A stretch of 64,000 bases of DNA from Tropicimonas sp. IMCC6043. Its GTDB lineage: Bacteria; Pseudomonadota; Alphaproteobacteria; Rhodobacterales; Rhodobacteraceae. The notes below the pieces were generated by a model, which ran no database searches, was not told the origin of the DNA, and saw only the letters and a program-made list of their open reading frames with translations. Positions 36,657-47,100 of this stretch are shown piece by piece. Where the stretch lies: NCBI RefSeq assembly GCF_004146235.1, contig NZ_SELO01000001.1, positions 248,001 to 312,000 of the forward strand. Direction: 5' to 3'. Positions within the stretch are counted from its first letter, which is position 1. Each line of letters opens with the position of its first letter. Both the position numbers and the translations under genes were made by a program.

Positions 36657-37113
36657 GTGCGTCCTCCCGTCGCTTGGTTGACACATCTTAGCATTCATAA
36701 TTTCGAATGAATACTGAAGCTTCTGCCGCACCGCGGCATCGCCGCTCGCGCAACTCGTTGTAATACATACATCGTGCCGGGACCGCGTTGTGCCGCAAGG
36801 CAGAAAATTGCTTTCGAACGTCATGTCCGGTCGCGTCGACAGGCATTAGCGCCGCGTGCCCCACCCGTTCGAGAGTTCAGACAGTGCGCGCGTATCAGGG
36901 CAAATTCCCGTCCCTCGATCGCCACATACCGAATCGAGTGACGCAGGATGGACCCAGAAAGCAACAAAATTCACCCCGCGTCACAATATCATCACGCTTG
37001 GATCAAGACATGCTGATATTCGAATTATCGGATTCGGCGGAGACGAATGCGGCCGCGAGTCGGCAGGAACGCAAGCGCGCGCCATCACGTCGCGGATCGG
37101 GAGGAGACGCATC
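36657..37113. other. Divergent intergenic region dsrE2 / fadL-like gene
   Basis: 457 bp with no convincing gene. It is AT-richer than its surroundings near both ends. An inverted repeat ATTCAT-N8-ATGAAT (36693-36712) lies about 40 bases upstream of dsrE2 and could be an operator. No clear -35/-10 pair was found. Confidence 0.5.
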
Positions 37114-38400
37114 ATGACACTCAACAACCATCACCGTGCGATCGCCGGAGCGGCGACGCTCGCCCTGCTCGGGGCGGCGGCAGGCCCTGCGCTGGCAACA
37201 AATGGCTACTTCGCCAATGGCTACGGCGCCGGCTCCAAGGGCATGGCGGGCGCCGGCGTCGCGGTGCCGACAGGCGTGCTCAGCCTGGCGCAGAACCCTG
37301 CCCTCGGCAACAAGGTGGGCAATTCCGCCGGTATCTGCCTGACATTCTTTTCCCCGGATCGCGGCTTCGACATCGATGAGGGCGGCCCGCTCGTCCCCGG
37401 CAGCGAGACCAGCAAGAACGACATCTTCTACATTCCCTGCGGCGGCGCCAACTGGAAGCTGAACGACCAGAGCTCGCTCGGCTTCGTGCTCTATGGCAAC
37501 GGCGGCATGAACACCGAATACGACAGCAACATCTTCTCGAATTTCGCACCTCCGGGTGTCGCGACGACGCCGCTCGGCGTGAACCTCGAGCAGCTCTTCA
37601 TCAGCCTGAACTACAGCTACCAGATCAACGAGCTGTTCACGGTCGGCTTCGCGCCGATCTACGCCGTCCAGCGCTTCTCGGCCACCGGCCTCGAGCCCTT
37701 CGACAACCCGTTCTTCTCCACCGATCCTGGCCATGTCACCAATAACGGTGATTCCTGGTCGCGCGGCTGGGGCTTCAATGTCGGCCTGCTCTACGAGCCG
37801 AACGAGCAATGGGATATCGGCATTTCCTACCGGTCCCGTATCTGGATGAGCGAGTTCGACAAATATTCCGGCCTGTTCGCGCAGGGCGGCGATTTCGACA
37901 TCCCGGCGACGCTGCTGATCGGCGCGGCCTACACTCCGGCGGCGGATCCGCGCTTTACCTTCACAGCGGAATACCAGCGGATCTACTACAGCCAGATCGA
38001 CGCGATCGCCAACGAGAGCGCCGTGATCGACACCCAGTTCGGCGCGGATGACGGCCCGGGCTTCGGCTGGCTCGACATGAACATCTTCCGCGTCGGCGGC
38101 ATCTATCGCCACAACGATCAGTGGACCTTCCGCGGCGGCGTCTCCTATGCCAGCCAGTTCATTGACGACAACGAGGTGCTGCTCAACACGCTCGCACCGG
38201 CGACGATCCAGTGGCACGCCTCGCTCGGCGCCACCTACACGGTCAACGAGAACTGGAAACTGCACGGCGCCTACACGCACGCCTTCAACAGCGAAGTGTC
38301 GGGCCGGAACGAAACCAGTGCCTTCGGTCTCGACATGCAGGATATCGATCTGCGGATGTCGCAGAACGAATTCATCCTCGGCGCCAGCTACAGCTGGTGA
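37114..38400 (+). CDS. FadL/OmpP1-family outer-membrane transport protein
   Basis: A 428-aa protein with a signal peptide ending GPALA near residue 28, then the FadL N-terminal hatch (TNGYFANGYGAGSKGMAGAGVAV, ending LAQNPA) and a beta-strand-rich barrel to a C-terminal aromatic (SYSW). FadL channels take up hydrophobic molecules. Its place between tusA-dsrE2 and sqr suggests uptake or export related to sulfur compounds, but fatty acids or aromatics are equally possible from sequence. GGGAGGAG supports the start. Confidence 0.88.
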   Translation: MTLNNHHRAIAGAATLALLGAAAGPALATNGYFANGYGAGSKGMAGAGVAVPTGVLSLAQNPALGNKVGNSAGICLTFFSPDRGFDIDEGGPLVPGSETSKNDIFYIPCGGANWKLNDQSSLGFVLYGNGGMNTEYDSNIFSNFAPPGVATTPLGVNLEQLFISLNYSYQINELFTVGFAPIYAVQRFSATGLEPFDNPFFSTDPGHVTNNGDSWSRGWGFNVGLLYEPNEQWDIGISYRSRIWMSEFDKYSGLFAQGGDFDIPATLLIGAAYTPAADPRFTFTAEYQRIYYSQIDAIANESAVIDTQFGADDGPGFGWLDMNIFRVGGIYRHNDQWTFRGGVSYASQFIDDNEVLLNTLAPATIQWHASLGATYTVNENWKLHGAYTHAFNSEVSGRNETSAFGLDMQDIDLRMSQNEFILGASYSW

Positions 38401-38410
38401 CCTGCGAGGG

Positions 38411-38433
38411 CCGCGCCGCGATAGGCGGCGCGG
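38411..38433 (+). terminator. Hairpin terminator after the fadL-like gene
   Basis: CCGCGCCGC (38411-38419), five-base loop, GCGGCGCGG (38425-38433), then TTCCGTT. A 9-bp GC stem 10 bases after the stop codon with a weak T-rich tail. Confidence 0.6.
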
Positions 38434-38567
38434 TTCCGTTCACCGGCCCGGACCGGTCAAGCACTTGATCTTCGTCAATCCGCCGGGAGGCCGGTTGTGG
38501 CAGGCTTTGCCGCACGGATTGCGGCGAGGCCGCTGCAATCCGCTTGTTAGTTAGGGAGGGGAATGCG

Positions 38568-39851
38568 ATGGCACATGTCGTCGTGCTGGGCGCCGGGCTC
38601 GGCGGAATTATCATGGCGTACGAGGTGCAGGATCATCTCGGCCCGGATCATCAGGTTACAGCGATCAACAAGGGCACGACCTACGGTTTCGTGCCATCGA
38701 ACCCCTGGCTCGCCGTCGGGTGGCGCGAGAGGAAGGAGGTCGAGGTCGACCTTGTCACCATTCTGGAGCGTCGCAACATCCGGTTCCGTCCGGAAGGCGC
38801 GGCCCGCGTGCACCCGGACGAGAACCGGGTAGAACTGACCGGCGGCGACAGCGTCCCCTATGACTACCTGATCATCGCGACCGGGCCGGAACTGGCCTTC
38901 GACGAGATCGAGGGGCTTGGCCCGGAGGGCCACACCCAGTCGGTCTGCATGGTCGATCACGCGGTTCAGGCCAGGACCGCCTTCGACAAGCTCGTCGCCA
39001 ATCCCGGCCCGGTGATCATCGGGGCGGTCCAGGGCGCGAGTTGCTTCGGCCCGGCCTACGAGTTCAACTTCATCGTCGACACCGCGCTGCGCCGGGCCAA
39101 GGTGCGCGATAAGGTGCCGATGACCTTCGTGACCTCGGAACCCTATATCGGCCATCTCGGGCTCGACGGCGTGGGCGACACCAAGGGCCTGCTCGAGAGC
39201 GAGATGCGCGAGCACCACATCAAGTGGATCACCAATGCCCGGGTGAAGTCCGTCGAGGAAGGCATGATGCATGTCGAGGAGGTCGCCGAGGACGGCTCGG
39301 TCAAGGCCTCCCACGACCTGCCATTTGCTTTCTCGATGATGCTCCCGGCCTTCCGGGGGGTCGAGGCGGTTCGCGACATCGAGGGGCTGACCAATCCGCG
39401 CGGCTTCGTCATCGTCGACAAGCATCAGCGGAACCCGACCTATCCGAACATATTCGGGATCGGCGTCGGGGTGGCAATTCCGCCGATCGGACCAACCCCG
39501 GTTCCGGTCGGGGTACCCAAGACCGGCTTCATGATCGAGAGCATGGTGACCGCGACGGCGATGAACATCGCCTCCCTCGTGGCCGGCAAGGAGCCGCACC
39601 AGGTCGCCACCTGGAACGCGGTCTGCCTCGCGGATTTCGGCGATTCCGGCGTGGCCTTCGTCGCTCAGCCGCAGATCCCGCCGCGGAACCTCAACTGGTC
39701 GTCCTCCGGCAAATGGGTCCATTATGCCAAGATCGGCTACGAGAAATACTTCCTGCGGAAGATCCGGATCGGCAAGTCGGAACCCTATTACGAGCGCTTC
39801 GCTCTGAAGGCGCTCGGTCTCGACAAGCTGAAGGTCACACACCACGACTGA
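38568..39851 (+). CDS. sqr: Type I sulfide:quinone oxidoreductase
   Basis: A 427-aa flavoprotein of the disulfide reductase fold (VVVLGAGLGG at the N-terminus, FVPSNPWLAVGW near 41-52, YLIIATGP near 100-107). Cys127, Cys159 and Cys353 sit at the three positions catalytic in type I SQR, in the contexts SVCMVDH, GASCFGPAYEF and NAVCLADFGD. The C-terminus has amphipathic segments (GYEKYFLRKIRIG) for peripheral membrane binding. It oxidises sulfide to sulfane sulfur and reduces quinone, giving an entry to the TusA/Dsr route. Start supported by GGGAGGGG. Confidence 0.94.
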   Translation: MAHVVVLGAGLGGIIMAYEVQDHLGPDHQVTAINKGTTYGFVPSNPWLAVGWRERKEVEVDLVTILERRNIRFRPEGAARVHPDENRVELTGGDSVPYDYLIIATGPELAFDEIEGLGPEGHTQSVCMVDHAVQARTAFDKLVANPGPVIIGAVQGASCFGPAYEFNFIVDTALRRAKVRDKVPMTFVTSEPYIGHLGLDGVGDTKGLLESEMREHHIKWITNARVKSVEEGMMHVEEVAEDGSVKASHDLPFAFSMMLPAFRGVEAVRDIEGLTNPRGFVIVDKHQRNPTYPNIFGIGVGVAIPPIGPTPVPVGVPKTGFMIESMVTATAMNIASLVAGKEPHQVATWNAVCLADFGDSGVAFVAQPQIPPRNLNWSSSGKWVHYAKIGYEKYFLRKIRIGKSEPYYERFALKALGLDKLKVTHHD

Positions 39852-39857
39852 CGTTCC

Positions 39858-39885
39858 GGCCTGCGGCGCCGTAGCGCCGCGGGCC
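39858..39885 (+). terminator. Strong hairpin after sqr
   Basis: GGCC-U-GCGGCGC, loop CGTA, GCGCCGC-G-GGCC gives a 12-bp stem with one G-U pair beginning 7 bases after the sqr stop. No U-tract, so efficiency is uncertain; the next gene starts 112 bases later. Confidence 0.5.
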
Positions 39886-39997
39886 CCCTCACCTGTCCAA
39901 GCAGCAGCGCATCCGCGATGCGCTCTGGGACGCATGTCGTCTCCGGGCGGGATCGGCTATCCTTGCCAGCGGCAGATCTGAAGGCGGAGACACAGAC

Positions 39998-41293
39998 ATG
40001 GGGGCGCATTCCCGGGACAGAACCGTCGATTTCCTTGCCGTCGCGCGGGAGATCCTGCCGCCGGGCGCGAATTACGATTCCTGCGTCGGCTGTGGAATCT
40101 GCGCCTCGGGCTGCCCGGCGTCCGGCCTTTTCGGCATGGATCCGCGGCGCTTCATCAACATGGCCACGCTCGGGATGAACGAGGAGCTTGCAACCACGCC
40201 CTGGGTCTGGGCCTGCACCCAGTGCAAACGCTGCGCCTATCTCTGCCCGATGGGGATCGACGTGTCGCAACTCGTCGGCGTCGCCCGCGGGCTTTGGCCG
40301 GAAGAGGAGAAGCCCAAGGGCATCGTGCGCTCCTGCGCCGCGCAACGGATGGACGAGAGCACCAGTGCCATGGGCGTGCGCTCCAAGGATTTCGTCGAGA
40401 TCGTCGAGGAGACCGCTGAGGAGTTGCGCGAGGCCGACCCGCGTTTCGCCGATCTCAAGGTGCCCATCGACAAGAAGGGCGCGAAATTCGTCCTTAACCA
40501 GAACTCGCGCGAGCCGGCCGTCGAGCCGGAGGAGATGGGTCCGCTCTGGAAGATCCTCGACTATGTCGGCGCCGACTGGACCTATGCGTCCAAGGGCTGG
40601 GCGGCGGAAAATTTCTGCATGTTCACCGGCGATACCGAGGCCTGGCGGGAGATGGTGGAGACCCGCGTGTCGGCAATAAACGATCTCGACTGCGAGGTCT
40701 GGATCAACACCGAGTGCGGCCATTCCTTCTACACGCTCTGGCAGGGGATCGAGAGGTTCGGGCTCGAGGCGAATTTCGAGGCCGACACGCTCGTGACCTA
40801 TTACGCCCAGTGGATCCGCGAGGGAAAGCTTCCGGTCAACTCGGACTGGAACGTCAACAATATCAAGTTCACGGTGCAGGACCCCTGTCAGATGGTGCGC
40901 AAGTCGCTCGGCGACCAGGCCGCCGACGACCTGCGCTTCGTCGTGAAGACGCTGGTGGGCGAGGAAAACTTCATCGACATGCAGCCTTGCCGCAGCGCCA
41001 ACTATTGTTGCGGCGGCGGCGGCGGTTTCCTTCAGGCCGGGATGAATGACGCCCGCCGCGCCTATGGCAAGCGCAAGTTCGACCAGATCGCAGCGACCGA
41101 GGCGACATACGTGCTCACCCCTTGCCACAACTGCCACTCGCAGATCGAGGATATCGGCGAACATTATCAGGGCGGCTATCACGTGACCCATCTCTGGACG
41201 CTCATCTGCCTCTCGCTCGGCATTCTCGGGCCGGATGAGCGCAAGTATCTCGGCCCCGAATTGGCCGACCTCAACCTGCCGGACGAGGCATGA
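39998..41293 (+). CDS. DsrK/HdrD-like iron-sulfur protein (CCG domain)
   Basis: A 431-aa protein with HdrC-like double [4Fe-4S] motifs (CVGCGICASGCP near 29-40, CTQCKRCAYLCP near 74-85, each in the FINMATLGMNEEL-type context) followed by an ECGH segment and a CCG domain (DPCQ, CCGGGGGFL near 341-349, then CHNCH). DsrK has the same order, including ECGH and CCGGGGG. It overlaps glpA by four bases, where GlpC would be expected, but GlpC-specific motifs are not seen. Role inferred: electron transfer from sulfur or thiol/disulfide substrates, or a replacement for GlpC. No membrane segment is present. Confidence 0.85.
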   Translation: MGAHSRDRTVDFLAVAREILPPGANYDSCVGCGICASGCPASGLFGMDPRRFINMATLGMNEELATTPWVWACTQCKRCAYLCPMGIDVSQLVGVARGLWPEEEKPKGIVRSCAAQRMDESTSAMGVRSKDFVEIVEETAEELREADPRFADLKVPIDKKGAKFVLNQNSREPAVEPEEMGPLWKILDYVGADWTYASKGWAAENFCMFTGDTEAWREMVETRVSAINDLDCEVWINTECGHSFYTLWQGIERFGLEANFEADTLVTYYAQWIREGKLPVNSDWNVNNIKFTVQDPCQMVRKSLGDQAADDLRFVVKTLVGEENFIDMQPCRSANYCCGGGGGFLQAGMNDARRAYGKRKFDQIAATEATYVLTPCHNCHSQIEDIGEHYQGGYHVTHLWTLICLSLGILGPDERKYLGPELADLNLPDEA

Positions 41294-42885
41294 ACGTGCG
41301 GGTTCACGAGACCGAAGTCCTGATCATCGGCGCCGGCGCGACCGGCTCGGGCATCATGCGCGACCTCGCGTTGCGCGGCATCCACTGCCTGCTGATCGAC
41401 CGGCGGGACCTCAACGCCGGCGCCTCGGGCGGCAATCACGGGCTCCTGCACAGCGGCGGACGCTATGCAACGGCCGATGCCGAGACCGCCGCGGAATGCC
41501 GCCGCGAAGGTGAGATCCTGAAGCGATTGGCGCCGGAATGCATTGACGATTGCGGCGGGCTCTTCGTCGCCGTCGAGGGGGATGACCCGGATTTCGCCGC
41601 CCGCTTCCCGGAGCATTGCCGGGTCGCGGGCATTCCCTGCGAGGCGCTCACGCCCGCCGAGGCGCGGGAGCGGGAGCCGGCGCTGCCGGAGACGGTCTTC
41701 GCCGCTTATACGGTGCCCGACGCCACCATCGACCCGTTCCGCATCGTGCTCGAAAATGTCGGTCAGGCACAGCAGGCGAATGGCAGCCGCTACCTGCCGC
41801 ATACCGGCGTCGAGGGCTTCGACATCGAGGATGGCGAGATCGTCCGCACCCGCTGTCGCGACCACCGCTGCGGCGACCCGGTCGAGATCCGTGCCCGGCA
41901 GGTCGTCAACGCCAGCGGCGCCTGGGCGGAGAAGGTCGCCCGGCTCGCGGGCTGCACCGATGTCACCCTGCTCTGCTCCAAGGGCACGCTTCTCATCAGT
42001 AACGCCCGCGTCACCAACGGCGTCGTCAACCGGCTCCGCCCGCCCGATGATGGCGACATCCTTGTGCCCGGCGGCACCGTCTCGCTGCTCGGCACCTCCT
42101 CGGTCACGGTCGAGGACCCCGACGATATCCGCCCGACGATCGCGGAGGTCGACCGAATCCTCGCGGAGGGAGCGGCGATGCTTCCGATTTTGAACGAAAC
42201 CCGCTTCGTCCGCGCCTTCAGCGGCGTGCGTCCGCTCCTCAGGGCGCCGGGTTCGGAGAGTGACGGCCGCAAGGCGAACCGCGGATTCGCGCTTTTCGAC
42301 CACGAGGACCAGGGGTTGACGAATTTCGTCACTGTTGCGGGCGGCAAGTTCACCACATTCCGGCTGATGGCGGAGAAGGCCGGCGATCTCGTCGCGCGCC
42401 GCCTCGGCAACAGCGAGCCCTGCAAGACGGCGCTGGTCCCCCTGCCCTCCGGCGATGCGCTGCGCTGGACCGATCCGGGTGCTGCGGCGCGCGACTGGTA
42501 TCGCCGCGCCGACCCGACCGACATGATCCTCTGCGAGTGCGAGATGGTCGCCCGCTCCGCAGTCGACACGATCCTCGCCGAGGCGCCCGGCGCCGAGGAC
42601 CACATGAGCCTGCGCGCCATTGCACTCCGCAGCCGCATCGGCAAAGGCGCCTGCCAGGGCGCCTTTTGTGCGCTCCGGGTCATGGCGCATCTCTACGACC
42701 GCGGCGTCTATGACGGGCCGGACGGGCTCAGGCAGGCGCGGGACTTTGTCGAGGGCCGCTTCCGTGGCGTCCGGCCGGTGCTCTGGGGCGCACAGATGCC
42801 ACAGGCCGAACTGGCCGAGATCCTGCATTGCGGCCTCGCCGGCATGGACCTTGCCGCGGCCGAAGACGAAGGGCGGACAGGATGA
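41290..42885 (+). CDS. glpA: Anaerobic glycerol-3-phosphate dehydrogenase subunit A
   Basis: A 531-aa FAD-dependent dehydrogenase: IIGAGATGSGIMRDLALRG at the N-terminus, NHGLLHSGGRYA near 46-57, catalytic DAO fold to about 390, and a BFD-like [2Fe-2S] domain at the C-terminus (LCECEMV, then GKGACQGAFCALR). GlpA oxidises glycerol-3-phosphate to dihydroxyacetone phosphate. The ATGA overlaps on both sides tie it to the DsrK-like gene and glpB. Confidence 0.92.
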   Translation: MNVRVHETEVLIIGAGATGSGIMRDLALRGIHCLLIDRRDLNAGASGGNHGLLHSGGRYATADAETAAECRREGEILKRLAPECIDDCGGLFVAVEGDDPDFAARFPEHCRVAGIPCEALTPAEAREREPALPETVFAAYTVPDATIDPFRIVLENVGQAQQANGSRYLPHTGVEGFDIEDGEIVRTRCRDHRCGDPVEIRARQVVNASGAWAEKVARLAGCTDVTLLCSKGTLLISNARVTNGVVNRLRPPDDGDILVPGGTVSLLGTSSVTVEDPDDIRPTIAEVDRILAEGAAMLPILNETRFVRAFSGVRPLLRAPGSESDGRKANRGFALFDHEDQGLTNFVTVAGGKFTTFRLMAEKAGDLVARRLGNSEPCKTALVPLPSGDALRWTDPGAAARDWYRRADPTDMILCECEMVARSAVDTILAEAPGAEDHMSLRAIALRSRIGKGACQGAFCALRVMAHLYDRGVYDGPDGLRQARDFVEGRFRGVRPVLWGAQMPQAELAEILHCGLAGMDLAAAEDEGRTG

Positions 42886-44198
42886 AACGCAGGTCCCGCC
42901 GCATTGACACCGATCTCGCGGTGATCGGCACCGGAATCGCCGGATTCGCCGCGAGCCTCTTCGCCTGCCGCCGCGGCCTCGAGGTGGCCCAGTTCGGCCA
43001 TAGCGGCGCGATGGCCTATACCACCGGCTATCTCGACCTGCTCGGCGTTCAGGACGGCCGGGTGCTCGACGATCCCTGGGACGGGCTCGGCGCACTGCGC
43101 CGCGAGACGCCGGAGCACCCGTTGGCGCGGCTGCCGGACGAGACCATCCGCACGGCCTTTGGCCTCTTCACCGAGGCGCTCACCGAGATGGGCCTTGGCT
43201 ACACCGCGCCCGGCGAACGCAACCTGCGCGCCTTGCTGCCGAACGGGCTCGTCAAGTCGACGCTGTCGGTGCCGCAAACGATGCTGCCGGGATGCGAGGC
43301 CCTTGCGCAGCGCGCACGCACGCTGGTGCTCGATTTCGACGGGCTTCAGGGCTTCAGCGCCCGCGCCTTCGAAGCCAACCTCGCGGAGCGCTGGCCGGGT
43401 CTCAGTTCGGCGCGGCTTACCTTCCCGGGGATGGAGGACCGGCAGGTCTTTCCCGAGGTCATGGCCCGGGCGCTGGAGACCCGCCAGACGCGGGAGGCAC
43501 TGGTCGATCTCATCCGGCCGCAGCTCGATGGTGCGGAGTATGTCGGCCTGCCGGCGATCCTCGGGATGCAGGCGCCTGACCGCATTCGCACAGAGATGGA
43601 AGCCGCGCTCGGCGCGACGCTCTTCGAGATCCCGACCATCCCGCCCGCGGTCCCCGGCATTCGCCTGCGCGAAGGTTTCGAACGCACGATGCCCGAGCGC
43701 GGCGTGACGCTCGACCCGGTGCTCAAGGTGTCCAGGGTCCGTTTCGGTGCGGCGGGCGCGACGCTCACCCTGCACGGCGCGATGGAAGATATCGAGGTCG
43801 AGGCCCGCGCCGTGCTGCTGGCCACCGGCCGATTCCTGTCCGGTGGCCTGCGCGCTGATCGAACGCAGGTCAGCGAGACGCTTCTGGGCCTACCGATCCG
43901 CCAGACGGAAAGCCGCAACGACTGGTATCGTAAGGATTATTTCGATCCGGCCGGACACCCGGTGAATCGGCTCGGGATCGAGGTCGACGCCTCGTTCCGC
44001 CCGGTCGATGCCGCGGGCGATCCGGTGCAGGACACCCTTTTTTCCGCTGGTGCTATCCTAGCGCACCAGGACTGGGTCCGGCAGCGCTGCGGCGCCGGGC
44101 TGGCGATCGCCTCGGCCTATGCCGCCGTCGACTCCGCCGCCGCCCATCTCACGCCCGAGGGCCAGCCCCCGGACCGGTCGGTCAGATCGGATCGGTGA
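42882..44198 (+). CDS. glpB: Anaerobic glycerol-3-phosphate dehydrogenase subunit B
   Basis: A 438-aa FMN/FAD-type flavoprotein (LAVIGTGIAGFAASLFACRRGLEV, AYTTGYLDLLG, and the C-terminal GAILAHQDWVRQRCGAGLAIASAYAA). It forms the flavin core with GlpA and normally passes electrons to the iron-sulfur subunit GlpC. Here the iron-sulfur partner is probably the DsrK-like protein upstream. The stop lies inside the 3' end of the convergent cyclase gene (17-base overlap). Confidence 0.88.
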   Translation: MKRRSRRIDTDLAVIGTGIAGFAASLFACRRGLEVAQFGHSGAMAYTTGYLDLLGVQDGRVLDDPWDGLGALRRETPEHPLARLPDETIRTAFGLFTEALTEMGLGYTAPGERNLRALLPNGLVKSTLSVPQTMLPGCEALAQRARTLVLDFDGLQGFSARAFEANLAERWPGLSSARLTFPGMEDRQVFPEVMARALETRQTREALVDLIRPQLDGAEYVGLPAILGMQAPDRIRTEMEAALGATLFEIPTIPPAVPGIRLREGFERTMPERGVTLDPVLKVSRVRFGAAGATLTLHGAMEDIEVEARAVLLATGRFLSGGLRADRTQVSETLLGLPIRQTESRNDWYRKDYFDPAGHPVNRLGIEVDASFRPVDAAGDPVQDTLFSAGAILAHQDWVRQRCGAGLAIASAYAAVDSAAAHLTPEGQPPDRSVRSDR

Positions 44199-47100
44199 AG
44201 GCGCGGGCTGCCGTGACGAAGGCCGGGTGCGCCTCTGCGCCCTCCGGCGTCAGCCGCGCGAGTTCCGCCGCAAGCCAGGCTTCCGCCTCGACCTGACCGG
44301 CGCGCCCCGCCATCAGGCGCGCGCGCGACGCGGCGATCAGCGCCGACCAGGCCCGCGTTCCAGCCTCGACCGCCAGTGTGTCCGCCTGTGCTAGGTCGGC
44401 CTCTGCGAGCGCGGTGGCTGCGGGATCCTGCAACAGCGCGATCTCCGCCCGCAGGCGATGGACCTCGGGCGCATAGAGCAGGTCCCCCCCCTGCTCCAGC
44501 GCCTGCATCGCCCGCCCCATCGCCTGTTGCGCAGAACCGAAATCGCCGGCATCGGCGCGGCACCGGGCGAGGCAGGCACGGTGATAGGCTCCACCGAGAC
44601 GCAGGCCGATTGCATCCATCTGTGCGATCGCCGCCTCGAAATCGGCCAGCGCCGCGGTCGGGCTCTCGTTGCGCATGCGCTCATGGGCGAGCCAGACCGC
44701 ACCCGCCGCGATCCAGAACGGCTGGCCGAGCTCCACCGCACGGGCAACGGCGCCTTCGAGAACCGGGCGATAGTCAAAATCGGTCAGCGCATAGCTGTAG
44801 GGCGCGTGGCTGTAGATGCGGATATAAGGTTCCAGGAAGGGCAGTTCGAGGAAGGCCTCGTGATCCAACGCCTCGCGCAGCGTCGCCTGCCAGCCAGCGA
44901 GATCGCCGGCGAGGTAGCGGCCGTGGATCTGGAAGAGCAGCGCGATCTCGAGACTGTCCTGCGAATAGTGAACCGCCTGATGGCGATGCAGATGCGGCTG
45001 GTAGAGCCGGCGGACACGATGCGTCGTCGCCTCCTGCTCGGCCAGCCGTCCCTGGTTGCAGAGCATCGGCGCCGCCGCGCAGGCCGCCAGCACCTCGAGT
45101 TCCGGCAGCTCGGCGGCGATCTCGTCCATCCGGCGGTTCATCTCCGTTCCACGCGGCACATCGCCCCGAACGAGGTAATGCGCCCAGATCCCCCAGGCGA
45201 TCTGGAATTCGCTCTCTCCGCTGCGTCCTCGGGCGAGGCAAAGCTCCATCGCGCGCCTGTAGGCTTCGGCCACGCTGGCATCGGAGAAGCCCCGCTGCTG
45301 AACCAGCGCGAGGCCGCGCGAGAACTTCACCGCCATCTCCAGCTCGTCGCGCACCGGTCCCTCGGTGATCCCGAGCAAGCCCTCTTCCGCCCAGTCCATC
45401 AGTCGGATCGCCTCGGCGACCTCGCCCTGCGTGACCGCGAGCTGGGCGGCGCGGACGAGGAAGGGGATCGCCTCCGCGGGGCGTCCGGCGCCCATCAGGT
45501 GGGTCGCCGCGGTCACCGGCTGCGCCTCGAGCCTGCCTGGCGCGACGGCGCGATAGGCGGCGAGCGCCGTGTCGTGCAGTTGCAGCTTGCGGGCGCGCAG
45601 CAGGGTCTGCATCACCGCGTCGCGGATCAGCGCGTGGTCGAACGACACCGTGCCCCCGCCGCCGGGCACGAAGAGGCCGCGGCGGATCAGGTCGGCGAGT
45701 TGGCCGGAGATCTCGGCTTCGTCACGCCCGACCATGGCCGCCAGCACGTCGATGCGCACCTCCGCCCCGAGCACCGCGGCGGCATCGACGAGGTCGCGCA
45801 GATCGCCGACATGGTCGAACCGTTCCAGCAACGCCTCGATCATCGTCGGCGGGATGGTCTGGGTCGCGTCGCGGTCCGGCCGTTCCAGCACCGCCTTTGT
45901 AATATGCTCGAGATAGAGCGGTACGCCGCCGGCAAGCTCGACGATACGGCGGCGCGTCTCGGGCGGGATGACGCCGTTGGCGTCCAGGTCGGCAACCAGC
46001 GAGGCAGCGCTTTCCGTCTCGATCCGGTCGAGACGGATCGGAACCACCCCCTCGGCTACGGTCTCGGGACCTTCGGGGCGGCGGGTGACCAGGATGAAGA
46101 GCGGCCGTCCGGCGAGACGCTCCGGCAGCCCGGAGAGCAGCGCGGCGCTTTCGGTATCGATCCAGTGCGCGTCCTCGACGAAGAGAACGACCGGAGCCTC
46201 CGAGATCGTTGTCTCCAGAAGCGCCAGAAGCGCCTGCGAAACGAGTTCGTTGCGGACGATGGGCGCCGGCTGGGCAGCGTCCAGGCCGTAGAGCAGCGCC
46301 AAACCCTGCACCGCACCTTCCGGCGCCCATTGGGCGAGCAGCGCACGCCGCTCGTCCGGGGTCTCGACAGAGCCGAGCCCCGCCAGCGCATCGACGAAGG
46401 CACGGAAACAGGCGAAGCTGCGGTCCCGCAGATGCGGTTCGCAGGCGATCCTCAGGATGTCGTTCTCATCGACGCTCTCGCGAAGGAAAGCCTCCACCAG
46501 AGCGGTCTTTCCATATCCGCCGGGCGCGGTCACCTCGACCACCGCCACGCGCCCGTCGGTGACCGATCGCCAGAGTTCGCGAAGCTGTTCCCGACTGCGG
46601 GCACGCCCTACAAAGCGGGCGACGGGCGCGGTTGCCGCATCGGGCGTGGCCATCCAGATCTCGACCGGTTCGGCGAAGCCGCGCAACTTGCGCGCGCCAC
46701 GCGGTGTGAGCGCGACACCGGTCCCTTCCAGCCGCTGACCAGTCTCGGCCGAGACCGCGACCTCGCCGTCACCGGCCTCGGCCTGAAGCCGCGCGGCGAG
46801 ATTGACCGTGCCGCCGATGGCCAGCGCCTCACCCGCCGGTGCGCCGGGGTCGGATTCGGCCACGACCATCCAACCCGTCGCCACCCCGGCGCTGGCCGAA
46901 AGCACGCCGGCGCCCGGAAGCGGGATCGCTCCGGCGCGCCGGACGATTTCGAGCGCGGCGTGGACCGCCGGCACTGCCGAGTTCTTGAGCGTGCTGGGAT
47001 AGCCGAAATAGGCCAGCATGCCGTCGCCCATATACTTGGCGACGAACCCACCGTGCTCGATGACCGCCGCGTTGCAGATCTCCCGGAAACGGTTGACCAC

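Noticed and set aside
39998-41293. Calling this gene glpC because of its place before glpAB
   Set aside because: The protein has HdrC-like ferredoxin contexts, an ECGH segment and CCGGGGG as in DsrK, and I do not see GlpC-specific motifs; a neutral DsrK/HdrD-like call is safer.
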